From Kitagawia praeruptora (Eukaryota > Streptophyta > Magnoliopsida > Apiales > Apiaceae), in assembly GCA_037693485.1 (NCBI GenBank), contig CM075347.1, positions 137,300,501 to 137,364,500 of the forward strand: 64,000 nucleotides of DNA, given 5' to 3'. The first letter of the stretch is position 1; every line of letters starts with the position of its first letter. The notes below the pieces were generated by a model. It did not search any database. It was not told where the DNA came from and saw only the letters and a program-made list of their open reading frames with translations. The translations under genes and the position numbers were made by a program. This document shows, piece by piece, positions 44,411 to 55,737 of this stretch.

Positions 44411-45560
44411 TATATATATCAATACTTATATAAGCATGCTTTTAAAAACATAAACCCATAAAATAAATTATATGCCAAAGTATACTTAATCAGGTTCATG
44501 ATCACTAACCCATTTAATCTCCTTATTTGCATAGCCTCTGCGAGACATGAGATGAGGATAACGATTCTTCGACCGAATGAATACTTGTTTGTCATGAGTT
44601 GCCTTCCGAAAAATAACAGGGAGATTATTATAACAGGTAGATAAATGCTCTAAAACAATTTTGTACATCATTATATATTTCATGAACTTACTAGAAACTC
44701 CTCCGATGTACGATCGGCAACAAAAAGATCCCAATGAGACTGTTCAATGAACGAATAATCTGCTGGAGGATAAGCAAGCATTACAGGATCCTCGCAATAT
44801 GGAAGAACATAATTCGTTGTTAAGCGAGACTTAAACTCCCTCCATCTTGCTCCAGCGGACTGTAATACCAACTTTTTCACCGATGGCGGTACAATAAACG
44901 CCATCTACACACATAAAATAAAATCAATGAACAATCAATGTATAAAATCAATGTACAAAATCTATGTACAAGAAATGTACAACCAGTTACCTGCACCCAG
45001 TTCCAGATCTTCTTCTTTGTCTCTTTCGGCACTTGCAGCCAAGTATCATGCCAGATTGGGGCTTTGGTTCTTTCTAAAACCCCAATGTATGATTGCATCT
45101 CTGCGGCTTCGTCTCCAAAAGCCTCACCTTTAGCATTGAATGACACTAAAGGCTTAATCCCCTTTATCTTTCGTTGCACTATTCTGTGCATTGTGACACA
45201 ACCACGCTTAAGCAATTTTAGTCCTGCATGGTTCGGTTGCACAGCAGACTCCTTTCCTTTATCCTTTTGCTTTTTCTTCTTTGACAACGATTTATTCAAG
45301 TTGTCTGAGTTCGCTTTCCTTTTCCTGGATTGCGGGGAAGAACATGATGGGCCAGGGAGATCAACGTGCATAGGGTTTCGTATTGGGGCAGACTGTGTGT
45401 GCTTTCTTGGACTCGTGCGCGTCTTCAATGCGGGACTAAGCACTGGACTCTTTCTTGGACTCGTGCGCATCTTCAATGCGGGACTACGCACTGGACTCTT
45501 TCTTGGACTCGTGCGCGTCTTCAATGCGGGACTACGCACTGGACTCTTTGAGTGAACCAT
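44411..45560 (-). pseudogene. tnpA-like (plant Transposase_24) gene, 5' exons
   Basis: Exon 1 (45560 to about 44991) starts MVHSKSPVRSPALKTRTSPRK and repeats this Ser/Pro/Arg/Lys unit three times. A Lys-rich nuclear-localisation-like stretch (KSLSKKKKQKDKGKE) and a conserved block with APIWHDTWLQVPKETKKKIWNWVQ follow. An intron leads to exon 2 (44904-44692), with WREFKSRLTTNYV, SFIEQSHWDLFVADRTSEEFL. A third segment contains YPHLMSRRGYANKE. These are the usual N-terminal blocks of Transposase_24 proteins. The gene continues at 25105 on the other side of the Tat-like insertion. Orientation is opposite to the TNP2 gene. Confidence 0.75.
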
Positions 45561-46590
45561 AATCTATATAAAGAAACAGCCAAGTCAACAACTGTAATAA
45601 ACTTAAAACAACTTAATCACAAAAAATCAGATTTGATACAAAATACATGACATAAAATAGCTAACAGTGGGGTTTGGTGCAAAACAAGTAACAAAGATAT
45701 ACCTAATTAAAGAATCAGGGTAATACATAATCTAATCTACAAAATACATGACACAAAAAATATGTTAGAAAGAGGGGAACAAAAAGGGGAACAAAGAATT
45801 AAATCTAAATGCATGTCGTTGATTAAAGAAACTGTGGGTGGGGTTTGGTTAATTAAAGATGCAAATCAATGAACCGAGTCCACATTTTACTGGTACATCA
45901 ACAAAACTAAAAGATTAAACTAATTAATTAAAGCAACGAAGAACGTAAATCAAAACAAACGACATCAACTACGAGATTTCTATTTTGTCACAAAATAGCT
46001 AACAGAATCAGGGTAATACATAATCTAACCTACAAAATACATAACACAAAAAATATGTTAGAAAGAGGGGAACAAAAAGGGGAACAAAGAATCAAATCTA
46101 AATGCATGTCGTTGATTACGGAAACTGTGGGTGGGGTTTGGTTAATTAAAGATGCAAATCGATGAAATGAGTCCACATTTTACTGGTACATCAACAAAAC
46201 TAAAAGATTAAACTAATTAATTAAAGCAACGAAGAACATAAATCAAAACAAACGAGAGAGATATACCTAATTAAAGAAAGAAACGGTGGGTGGGGTTTGG
46301 TTTTGATGCACGAATTAAAGCCCATGGTCGATGGTTATGATGTGCGAATTGAACGGAGAGTGTATAGAGAGAGAGAGTGGGGAGAGAGTATAGAGAAACG
46401 TATAAGGGTAAAGTGTATTGTAAAGGGGAAAGTGTATGTGTATCTAGGGACTAGAGCTAGGGCTGTGTTTAGGGGGGAAAAATCCCGCCTCTTCTTTACA
46501 CACTATTTGCAACATTTTTAACAAATCAATTTTAGAATTGATTTAATAAATTTTATTTTTAGAATTGTACTAATTGGTCATATTTTTTAT
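45561..46590. other. Divergent promoter side of the tnpA-like gene
   Basis: A roughly 300-base direct duplication: a block with ATGTTAGAAAGAGGGGAAC and TTAAAGCAACGAAGAAC occurs near 45760-45950 and again near 46050-46245. The end near 46440-46500 carries GGGGGAAAAATCCCGCC. An open frame at 46297-46521 (+) has no recognisable domain. Confidence 0.55.
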
Positions 46591-47333
46591 TAGATTAATG
46601 TTATAAAGTCGTACTTCGAATATTCGTAATTTTTTTAAAAAAATTTCTTATGCCTAAAATCGCTAGGTGGCATGATTCGTACGGTCGGATCGTTGAAAAA
46701 TTAATTAAAAAAAATAGTTTGTTAAGCGGGTTGTACTCTCGTTTGAAGAAGGTGTACTTTAGCTAGATTAATGTTATAAAGTCGTACTTCGAATATTCGT
46801 AATTTTTTTAAAAAAATTTCTTATGCCTAAAATTGCTAGGTGGCATGATTCGTACGGTTGGATCGTCGAAAAAATAATTAAAAAAAATAGTTTGTTAAGC
46901 GGGTTGTACTCTCGTTTGAAGAAGGTGTACTTTAGCTAGATTAATGTTATAAAGTCGTACTTCGAATATTCGTAATTTTTTTTTAAAAAAATTTCTTATG
47001 CCTAAAATCGCTAGGTGGCACGATTCGTACGGTCGGATCGTCGAAAAATTAATTAAAAAAAATATTTTGTTAAGCGGGTTGTACTCTCGTTTGAAGAAGG
47101 TGTACTTTAAGAAGGTGTATGTTATAAAGTCGTACTTCGAATATTCGTAACTTTTTTAGAAAAATTTCTTATGCCTAAAATCGCTAGGTGGCACGATTCG
47201 TACGGTCGGATCGTCGAAAAATTAATTTAAAAAAATAGTTTGTTAAGCGGGTTGTACTCTCGTTTGAAGAAGGTGTACTTTAGCTAGATTAATGTTATAA
47301 AGTCGTACTTCGAATATTCGTAATTTTTTAAAC
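46591..47333. repeat. 173-174 bp tandem array of the second CACTA
   Basis: GTTATAAAGTCGTACTTCG recurs at 46600, 46773, 46946, 47120 and 47294. Each unit holds CTAGGTGGCA, CGTACGGT(C/T)GGATCGT and TTAAGCGGGTTGTACTCTCG. The CGTACGG word also occurs in the 176-bp array of the first CACTA element. Confidence 0.93.
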
Positions 47334-48131
47334 TTAATTATTATGTTTATTTATTAAATTAATTGATTTAATTAATTAATGATTTATTCATTAAGTGATT
47401 ATATGAATTATTTGATTTTAAATAAGAACTGGGCTGCATGAACTGCTAGTGGCCTGAAAGGATGAGTTGGACCGTGTATTTGTTTAAGCGGGCTAATTGA
47501 TGTTAAAGCCCAAGAACAATTAAAATCTCCAAAACAAATCGGGCGGCACTTTTCCCCCCTTCACGAAATATTCAACACTTTCCCTTTTTCATTCACTAAA
47601 CTTTCCCTCTTTCATTCACTCAAAAACACTCTCCCTTAGTCGATTCAATCAAAACCAGCTTTCAAAAACACTCTCCCTTAGTCGATTCAATCAAAAGCAA
47701 AGCATGGCATAGATTTAGTCGAATTGATTTATGTTTCCCCCTTCATTGATTTAGTCGAATTGAAACCCTAGCTTTGAAAAAGCCAGTGAATCCTAGCTTT
47801 CAAAAAGCCAATCAAGCTTTCAAGGTTTTTTCGCAGGTTTTGTCAGGTAACGCTCTGTTCCTAGTTTTTCATTTGTTGCTGTTGTTTAATTTCATTTGTG
47901 TAGCTGTTGTTTTTCATTTAGTATTTAATTTCTTAGCTAAAAGTTATTGTTTGGACATTGGACTTCTTTTATACTACATTTCATGTTTGGACATAGATTT
48001 TTTTATTTATTTAGTGCTTGTTTTATGTTTGGACATAGATTTTTTTATTTATTTAGTGCTTGTTTTATGTTTGGACATAGATTTTTTTGTTTATTTAGTG
48101 CTTGTTTTATGTTTGGACATAGATTTGGATA
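47334..48131 (+). other. Leader region of the TNP2 gene
   Basis: AT-rich sequence is followed by a tandem duplication containing CACTCTCCCTTAGTCGATTC (about 47625-47700). A 42-bp unit, ATGTTTGGACATAGATTTTT, occurs about four times just before the start codon (47982-48125). The open frame through these repeats is an artefact of the repetition; I read the region as promoter plus leader. Confidence 0.55.
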
Positions 48132-51100
48132 ATGGATAGAGCTTGGTTGAGGGCTGATAGACGAACAAGAGAGTTTCAATTAGGAGTGGAAGAGTTGTTG
48201 ATGTTTGCATTTGAGAACGGGGCTGATGAAAACAAAATATCTTGTCCATGTTTAAAATGTGTGCATAGCAAAAACTGGAACGCGCGGACAGTTAGGGACC
48301 ATCTCTTTCAGCATGGTATTGATCCAACCTATACAGACTGGATATGGCACGGTGAGTCAAATTCAGTGGAGAGTTCTAGTGCTGCTGAATCCAACACCTC
48401 AGAATCTGTGCATCAACACCCCATTTCAGAAGAAGCCAATGTTGATTCTTCTTATTTATATAACCATGTTCAAGGTGAACATATACGCCTTTATCCGGAC
48501 TGTGAGAGTTTTACTAAGTTAGAAGCTTTATTAAGGTTGTATAGCCTGAAAGCAAAGCTTGGCATGTCCGATTCTTGCTTCTCAGATATTCTCCTTTTGG
48601 TTGGGTCTATGCTTCCAGCGGGCAACACTATCCCTTCTACCTTTGGGGAAGCCAAGAAAACTTTATGTGCTTTAGGAATGGAGTATGAAAAAATACATGT
48701 ATGCCCAAATGACTGTCTCTTATATCGGGGCCAGAGAGATGAAGACGAGACAGTTTGCCGCATATGCCAGGCCTCAAGATGGAAATTGAACAAGCAAGGA
48801 GTTGAAATGGAAGGGGTTCCTGCGAAGGTTTTATGGTACTTTCCGTTGATACCACAGTTGAGGGCTATGCTTAATTCAAGTAAGACTGCAAAGGACTTTA
48901 CTTGGCACGACAGTGGACGACAAAAGGATGGTAAATTGAGACATCCGGCAGACGCATAAACATGGAAGGAAGTGGACCAGAAGTGGCCAGAGTTTGCTTC
49001 AGATTCAAGGAACCTTAGGTTAGCTCTATCTGCCGATGGATTCAATCCTTTCGGTGGTGTTTCAACTGATTACTCGTGTTGGCCGGTTTTGCTAGCGATT
49101 TATAACCTCCTACCATGGCTTTGTATGAAGCGAAAGTACATAATGTTAAGTTTGTTGATATCCGGACCAACTCAACCGGGGAATGATATTGATGTCTTCC
49201 TTCAGCCACTTATAGAAGATCTGCAGAGTTTGTGGCAAGGGAAACAAATGTATGACGCATATAAGAAGAAGTACTTCGTTCTAAGGGCCATTTTGTTATG
49301 GACAATTAGTGATTATCCTGCACTAGGCAACTTGTCGGGCAACATCATTAAAGGGTATAATGATTGTACTGTATGTGTTGATCAAACAAAAGCTACCAGG
49401 CTTAAAAATTATGGTAAGACGGTGATAATGAGGCATCGGAGGTGGTTGCCCCGTCATCATCCATATCGAAGGCAAAAGCTAGATTTTGATAACACCGTAG
49501 AGAAGCAATCTGCTCCTGTTCCGTTAACTGGAGAGGAGGTTCTTGAAAGGCTACAACCTCTAAAGGGCCATGTCTTTGGAAAGAAACAACGCCAGCCTCG
49601 ATGGAAGAAAGGTGATGCTCGACCTATTTGGAAGAAAATTTCTATATTCTTCCAACTCGAGTATTGGAAATTTCTCCCGGTTAGGCATGTCCTCGATGTG
49701 ATGCATATCGAGAAAAATATATGCGAAGCTTTAACGGGTACCTTGTTAAATATACCTGGGAAGACAAAAGACAGGGAATCTATCCGACTTGATATGGCTG
49801 AAATGGGGATCAGAACAGAGTTGAGGCCAAAAAATCCGGGAAAGAAAGAGAAGTTGCCGATGGCTTCTTGGAACTTATTGCATAATGAAAAGAAGATTGT
49901 CTGCTCATCCTTACTTGGAATGAAGTTACATGAAGGCTTCTGTTCAAACATCAAGGGTCTAGTATCGATGGAAAATCTTCGCCTTGCTAGAATGAAATCT
50001 CATGACTGTCATACAATTTTGCATCACTTGCTCCCCATTACCATTCGGTCAGTACTGCAGAAACAGGTCAGGTACGCTATCATTCGGTTTTGCCAATTCT
50101 TTAAGCAATATGCAGTAAAGTAATTGAGGTCGATAAGTTGGAAAAACTGCAATCGCACTTGGTTGAAACCTTATGCAAGCTAGAAAAATACCTCCCACCT
50201 TCCATATTTGATGTTATGTTCCATCTTTCACTTCATCTTATGAGAGAAGTTGAGATTTGCGGTCCAGTCTTCCTTCGATGGATGTATCCTTTTGAGAGAT
50301 ATATGAAGATATTCAAGGCATATGTAAGGAATCGGGATCGTCCAGAAGGTTGCATCGCTGAGGCATATATTGCACAAGAGGCTATTAATTATTTGGAGAA
50401 CTTGAAAGAAGCTACTGTTGGATTGCCCAAAAATACCCGACATGAGAACGAAAAATGTAGGCCCTTATCTGGTGCAACAATTATAACGCCGAGCATCAAT
50501 GACCTGCACCTAGCACATTTGTGTCTTCTCCATAATAGTAATGTTGTAAGGCCATATTTTGAGTAAGCAACTATTTTCTTTCTTATGTCTTATTTTCTGC
50601 AGTTCTTATTTTTTTTTTTATGTCTTATTTACCGCATTTCTTATTTTTCTTATGTCTTATGACGTGCAGTGAACACATGGTTGATTTAATGAACAGATAT
50701 CCACATCATAAAAATGATGAAGTCTGGCTAAAGAACAAGGAAAATGAAAACTTCCCTAAATGGTTTCAACAGAAGGTACTGAACTCTACCATGTTATTGT
50801 ACAAATTATATGAAATATTTTGACATTATGATGTGTTTTAGGACTGTTACAATGATATTATGAGATTTTCTGGGATTATATGATTTTCTGCGATTGTTAA
50901 TGGTTGTAAAATAGTGAAATCCTGCTACAATAAATCTGATATCATTAAGTATTGTCAGGTTGCAGCAGAATTGCTTGTTGAAAATAATCAGTTGAATACG
51001 GACTTAGTGTGGATTGCAGCAGGCCCCAACAAATGCGTGCCTACATTCAGTGGCTATAGAATCAATGGTGTTACGTATAGCACCAAAGATCGTGATGATC

Positions 51101-51274
51101 AACGTCAAGTTCAGTGCAGCGGTGTCTCCGTGGATGCCGATACAATGGTTGTGCACCAAAAGGATAAAAACATTCAGCATACATCATATACGTATTATGG
51201 AGTTATTTGCTCTATATAGGAGCTGGACTATAACAAATTTAGGGTCCCTATTTTTCGTTGCAATTGGGTGGATA
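48132..51274 (+). pseudogene. TNP2-type CACTA transposase, N-terminal and catalytic part
   Basis: This is the transposase of CACTA elements, which cuts at the terminal repeats. The start at 48132 (MDRAWL...) fits the transposase-associated domain, with CPCLKC...VRDHLFQHGI. The Transposase_21 domain follows: ARWKL-like and WPEFASDSRNLRLALSADGF, FNPFG, PGNDIDVFLQPLI, GYNDCTVC, MRHRRWLPRHHPYRR, HVLDVMHIEKNICEALTGT. Then comes the DUF4218-like SHDCHTILHHLLPITIR...FLRWMYPFERYM...YVRNRDRPEGCIAEAYI. Introns lie at 50563-50669 and 50776-50958. Lesions: TAA at 48957-48959, a one-base frameshift near 50120, and TAG at about 51217. The DUF4216-like domain is cut at 51274 by an insertion and resumes at 53615. 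Confidence 0.85.
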
Positions 51275-51678
51275 GTCAACTAGTAATTGTTTAAGTTTAT
51301 TAGCTGTTAACAGGAAATATACTATACTTTAGTTTAGTTGACTAATGACTAATGAGATGTTAAGTGTTTAGTTCCCGTAGTGAATTGTTCTCTACAGAAC
51401 TGTTTAGAGGTGAGAGTATTTGTTTTGATAAAATTATCTATTTATATTTATCTATTTATATCTTATGAAACATAACTTGACTTCACACCTGACCGTGTGA
51501 AATAGTTGAAATCAATCAATAACATGCTTATAAAATTATAATGTATCCATTTGCACCTTGCCTATATATATGAAGAGACCATCCCAGTCCATAAATGTAA
51601 ACGTTCTTCCTTGCCAGTTGCCTGGATTTGCAATTTTGGCGATCGTTATAAACACAATTTATACACGCAATAAATCAC
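51275..51678 (+). promoter_or_regulatory. Promoter and leader of the ankyrin gene fragment
   Basis: AT-rich DNA with a TATATATA box near 51562 lies about 110 bases before the ATG at 51679. This suggests that a genomic 5' gene end, not a cDNA, was inserted. Confidence 0.45.
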
Positions 51679-52783
51679 ATGGATAGGAAGTTGTATTTTG
51701 CTCTCGTTAAGGATGACGCTGATGTCCTCAAGCGAATGGGCCGGTTGGAAGACGTCCGAGATCAACGGACACCTGCGAATAATACTGTGCTTCATCTTGC
51801 ATGCCAACACGGTAGTATAGGATGCGTGAACGAGATTCTGACTACCCATGAATCACTACTATTTCAAACCAACTTAAGAGGTGAGACAGCACTCCACCTA
51901 GCAGCAAGACAAGGGCACTATGATGTTGTTGAAGCACTCATTATCAAGGCCAAGTCTTGGAATGAAGAACCAAATAATCTCGAGAACACATCAGCTACGC
52001 TCCTGCAAAATTTGATTAGAGCGGTCAGTTTGGAATTTGAAACTGCCTTGCACGCAGCAGTTCGATACAATCATGAGAAAGTGGTTGAACTACTAGTGAA
52101 AGAAGATCCAAGTTATTCATATCCTCGGAACAAGTATGACGAAACTCCGCTTTACCTGGCTGTGATTAGGTGTTACGACCGTGTAACCGCTTTAATTCTT
52201 GGCCATTGTGAATCGCCAACTTATGGCGGTCCTGATGGACGAACGGCTTTGCATGCCGCACTAATGAATGAAGAGGGATCAGGTACGTTACCATCTCAAA
52301 ATTCTTGTACAGTTATAATTTTTCTTTTTGTTTGTGTTTAACGTTGTGTAGATACGATGTTGTACTTATGCGGAAAATTGATACTATTAATTAGAAACGG
52401 GTGACAGAATGTAGGGTAACTAAAATTCACTCAACAAAAAGCAATTAATTATTTATGTAAATGATGTATCTAATTTACCGATCAGTTTACATTTTACAAG
52501 TTTATTAGTCCTTTAAGTAATTTCTTTTTGCCAGGATTGGAAAAACTAATAAGCTTTTGAAACATGAATTTAATTTCATATGGCTATGGCTGGCTTAATA
52601 ATTATGAATCTTTTCATGATATGTCAGATTGCATGAAACTTCTACTGGGAAAGAACAAGGCTCTCATTAAGATAGCAGATAACAATGGGTGGACGGCATT
52701 TCACTACGTGGCACATAACGATCTTGGGGAAGTTGTTGAATTTCTAATGAAGGAAAATAAATCTGTGGCGTACCTAGCAGCAG
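51679..52783 (+). pseudogene. Ankyrin-repeat protein gene, 5' fragment
   Basis: Exon 1 (51679-52282) and exon 2 (52628 to about 52783) join in phase (TCA G|AT). They encode several ankyrin repeats: NTVLHLACQHGSIGCVNEIL, GETALHLAARQGHYDVVEAL, ETALHAAVRYNHEKVVELL, DETPLYLAVIRCYD, GRTALHAALM, GWTAFHYVAHNDLGEVVEFL. The start MDRKLYFALVKDDADVL resembles plant ankyrin proteins of the ACD6/ITN1-like group, which normally end in membrane segments of the PGG domain. That C-terminal part is absent because the gene is cut at about 52784 by the hAT-like element. I see no stop within the fragment, so the loss is recent. Confidence 0.8.
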
Positions 52784-52786
52784 GGG

Positions 52787-53614
52787 CGGGGCTGGGGTGC
52801 GCGGGGTGAGTGACCGCACAGGGCCCCCAAAAATATAGGGCCCCAAAATTCTTTCCTCCTTATATATATATATATATATATAGGCTAGCGTTCAAATAGA
52901 AACCAAACTTAGAATAGAAACTAGAAACCTACACTAAATAAATTATATTTCATTTATTTTAATGGCCCCGCTAGGGGCACCTTCACAAAAAACTTATAAA
53001 ATTCTTGGCTCTATTCAACAAAAATATAAAAAAATAAAAAAATTTTAAAAAAAATTACTGTTCACGTGCCACGTCATCACGTGAACAGTAACTTTTTTTT
53101 TTATTTTTTTAATTTTTTTTTTATATTTTTGTTGAATAGAGCCAATAATTTTAAACGTTTTTTGTATTGGAGTACCCCTAATTTGGTCATTAGATTAGCT
53201 TGAAATATTTAATTTATGTTTAGTTTCTAGTTTCTATTCTAATTTAGTTTCTATTAGAACAAGACCCTATATATATATATATGTAGAGAGATTTTGAAAT
53301 TTTGATCAAAAAAATTCAGATTACTTCATAATTTTTCTTTTGGCTCTATCAAAAAAAAATTTTATTTGGCAAGTTTAACTAGTAAAGTTGGAAAATATTG
53401 AGAGTAACAATATATAGAGGTAAATTAATTATTATAATGTTTAAATATGTTACCATAAATTGAGTATTGATTATCTTGAAAAGTTGAACAGTTTCTCTAA
53501 TTAATAGAACTAACCTCTTATTTTTTAATGTATTTGTCTGCTGACAACTCATATAAATGGAGGGCCAAATTTTAAGACCTTGCACAGGGCCCCAAATTTG
53601 TTTGCCCCGCCCCT
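52787..53614. mobile_element. hAT-like element with CAGGGGCGGGGC ends
   Basis: CAGGGGCGGGGCTGGGG on the left and, inverted, AGGGGCGGGGCAAACAAATT on the right, each followed by GGGCCCC-rich sequence. No transposase is present. The left neighbour is ankyrin coding sequence and the right neighbour is TNP2 coding sequence, so the 8 bases on either side do not match each other. Confidence 0.7.
52884..53268. mobile_element. Small inverted-repeat element between TA microsatellites
   Basis: AATAGAAACCAAACTTAGAA near the left end and, inverted, AATAGAAACTAAATTAGAAT near the right end. The element is bounded by TA repeats at 52861-52882 and 53269-53281. The interior carries a perfect-looking hairpin around ATTACTGTTCACGTGCCACG. 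It is MITE-like, nested in the hAT-like element. Confidence 0.75.
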
Positions 53615-53938
53615 GGTGGATACGAATAAAGGGATAAAGGTAGATAACTTGGGATATACATTAGTTAATTTAAATAAGTTAGGCTTTTCATTATCCATTT
53701 GTCTTAGGAAAGCATGTTAATCAAGTTTGTTATATTGTTGATCCTCTTGACAAATTTTGGTCAGTGGTGTTGAAATTACCTAGTAAGGCATACCATGAGG
53801 ATAGTGACGATGAAAAGGTGGGATCGGTTGAAATTGAACTTGAGAATGAGATGGATGTGACAATGTTTCCCACTGCTGATGTAGAGGAAGAAAATGCTAG
53901 TTACATGCGAGAAGAAGAATGGATTCAACTTCCATGAT
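53615..53938 (+). pseudogene. TNP2 C-terminal part (DUF4216-like)
   Basis: The sequence encodes VDTNKGIKVDNLGYTLVNLNKLG, HVNQVCYIVDPLDKFWSVVL, then an acidic tail ending EEEWIQLP and a TGA at 53936-53938. It continues the domain begun near 51030 (GYRINGVTYSTKDRDDQR). It is too short and displaced to appear as an independent gene. Confidence 0.8.
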
Positions 53939-54169
53939 GTATTATTAGTTTGTTTCCCACTATTTTATTAGTAATTTGTTTGTTTGGCTTGAACAAATTA
54001 CTTTCTTTAATTTAATTTGTTCAATGTACATTGGATTTATTTGATATGGTTTGTCGATAAACCAGTGTTGGTGATTAAGATTGATCTAGCTTGGTTGTAT
54101 TTATTCATGTTCTGTTGGGGAGATGTTGGGGAGATCATGTACTGTTCTTTATTTTTTTTTAACACATTC
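53939..54169 (+). other. 3' region of the TNP2 gene
   Basis: AT-rich 3' untranslated sequence; nothing else was recognised. Confidence 0.4.
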
Positions 54170-54632
54170 TACTTTCAGACAACGGTTTTCATCAATTGTA
54201 TAAAGGTTTATAACAACCCGTTGTATGTCTTGGGCTGTTTTCAGTTTCCCTGTTTTCTACTTGCCATGTTTTCCCCTGTTTTCTAGTACTTGCCCTGTTT
54301 TCAGTTTTTTTCAAAAATATGTTGTATAAGTGACAACGGTTTGTAGGCATTGTTTGAATAAATACAAACAATACCTCTGCATTGTCTATATCTATGTGTG
54401 AGACAACATGTTTTTAGTTTCAGAAAAACTATTGTCCGATTGTGTTGTCTGAAATCAGTTTTTTAACATTAAAACAACGTTTTATTTTTTGTGATAAAAC
54501 AATTGTCTATGTATTTGTGACACAACGGTTTTTGGAGTTTCAAAAATACCAGTTGTATGAGTTTTTCGGACCATACTTTTCCAATCATCCGTTATTTATA
54601 AAGTGTTGTCTGATGCTATTTCTGGTGTAGTG
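54170..54632. repeat. Subterminal repeats and right terminus of the second CACTA
   Basis: Repeated GACAACGGTTTT, GTTGTATGA and ATTGTCTAT-type words in both orientations lead to the terminus that reads CACTACACCAGAAATAGC on minus. They differ from the motifs of the first CACTA, so the two belong to different subfamilies. Confidence 0.8.
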
Positions 54633-55721
54633 AGGTAACTGCTCATATCTCACATGTGCATATACGTACTCATCAGTCATCTCCCCTGTTTATATTTTAC
54701 AATCACTTTTTTTCTTAAACAATGTTTAGATTGCTCAAAAAATATTAACTACGTTGTACGGTAAATATATATAAAGTAATTTGATAAAAACTCAAAAGAT
54801 AATATAAAATATAAAGAAAAAATTACAGGACAAATATATTTAAAAATACAAAACATAAACTATAAAATACAGAACAAAGAAAACATATCACAATAAAAAT
54901 ACATGACAAGAAAAACTATTTTAAAAATTATAGGTAATATAACAAAACACACAAAAATTTCATTAAAACAAATAAATTCTAAAAAGACACAAAATTAGCA
55001 CAAAAAATACAGAACATGAAAAATAGGACATAGAAATACAAAAAAAAATAATTATGTAATGAAAATATATAACATAAAAATAAAAAGTACTCAATAAGAA
55101 AGTATTAAATAGGTAAAAATATAAAACATAAAAATACAGAACATAGAACAAAAATAGTTATGTATTTAAAAATTATATTATGTATAACAAAAAAGTACAT
55201 GACATATTAAAATAGGTTTTGTATATTATGTTGAAGTTTTAAAAATGAGTTGTATTTAATAATATAGATATTTATATATTAAATAGCATAAATATATTAT
55301 ACAAAACACTACGTTCTGTATTTTAAAAAATTTTGAAAACAACAAAGTACAGAACATATAATATTAATTATGTTTTGTATTTATACAGTATTAAATGTTG
55401 TATATTAAAAAATAGTATTGACAAAATGTAAAGAAGGTTCTGTATATAAGATTAATAAATAGGAAAAAAAATATTGTATGAAAAACAAAATATATAATTA
55501 TATAAAAATGAATTTAATTATATTATATATAATAATTAAAAGAAACAATAGAAAAGTAATTAGACTATGAAGTAACTGTCAGGCAGTCAAGGTGTTTGAA
55601 CGCACGTGCATGGTACGCAGGTGCATGGTTGATGATCTAGTAATTACTTTATTTTGGATGGCTAGGATTTTAGTTACTAAGTTACTCATTTTAACTAGTA
55701 CTCACTTAGAAGCACCCAATA
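54633..55721. other. AT-rich sequence, probable right half of the split TA-flanked element
   Basis: Very AT-rich, with many ACAGAACATA/AAAATACA words and no gene. The right edge (TACTCACTTAGAAGCACCC) partly matches, inverted, the left end at 23823. Confidence 0.4.
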
Positions 55722-55737
55722 CATATATATATATATA
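55722..55737. repeat. TA dinucleotide microsatellite
   Basis: A short TA tract between two inverted-repeat elements. Confidence 0.9.

Larger units (their letters stand above)
51275..53614 (+). mobile_element. 2.3 kb insertion in the TNP2 gene, flanked by an 8-bp repeat
   Basis: The DUF4216-like coding sequence breaks at NWVD (51274) and resumes at VDTNKGIKVD (53615). GGTGGATA occurs at both edges (51267-51274 and 53615-53622), like an 8-bp target duplication. The insert starts with the promoter side of an ankyrin gene and ends with an hAT-like inverted terminus. The left edge has no matching terminus, so the mechanism is unresolved. Confidence 0.65.
23930..54632. mobile_element. Second CACTA element, large, decayed and split by nested insertions
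   Basis: The right end is a clear CACTA terminus: inverted, CACTACACCAGAAATAGCAT at 54613-54632, preceded by ACAACGGTTTT-type subterminal repeats. It contains a Transposase_24/tnpA-like gene on minus (45560 down to about 23940) and a TNP2 transposase gene on plus (48132-53938). The two genes are transcribed away from each other, with a 173-bp tandem array between them. I found no matching CACTA terminus on the left, so that end is probably deleted and the left coordinate is approximate. Without the Tat-like insertion the element would be about 11.4 kb. Confidence 0.75.

Noticed and set aside
44938..45555. 205-codon plus-strand frame
   Set aside because: It is antisense to the repeated SPALKTRTSPRK coding region and has no domain of its own.
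47774..48139. 121-codon frame with repeated hydrophobic CLDIDFFIYLVLVL segments
   Set aside because: It is created by the 42-bp tandem repeat in the TNP2 leader and is unlikely to be a membrane protein gene.
23823..55721. Reading the TA-flanked ends as one 32 kb transposon carrying the TNP2 and tnpA-like genes as cargo
   Set aside because: The clear CACTA terminus at 54632 lies inside, so a small element split by a CACTA insertion is simpler. The inverted match of the outer ends is also weak.
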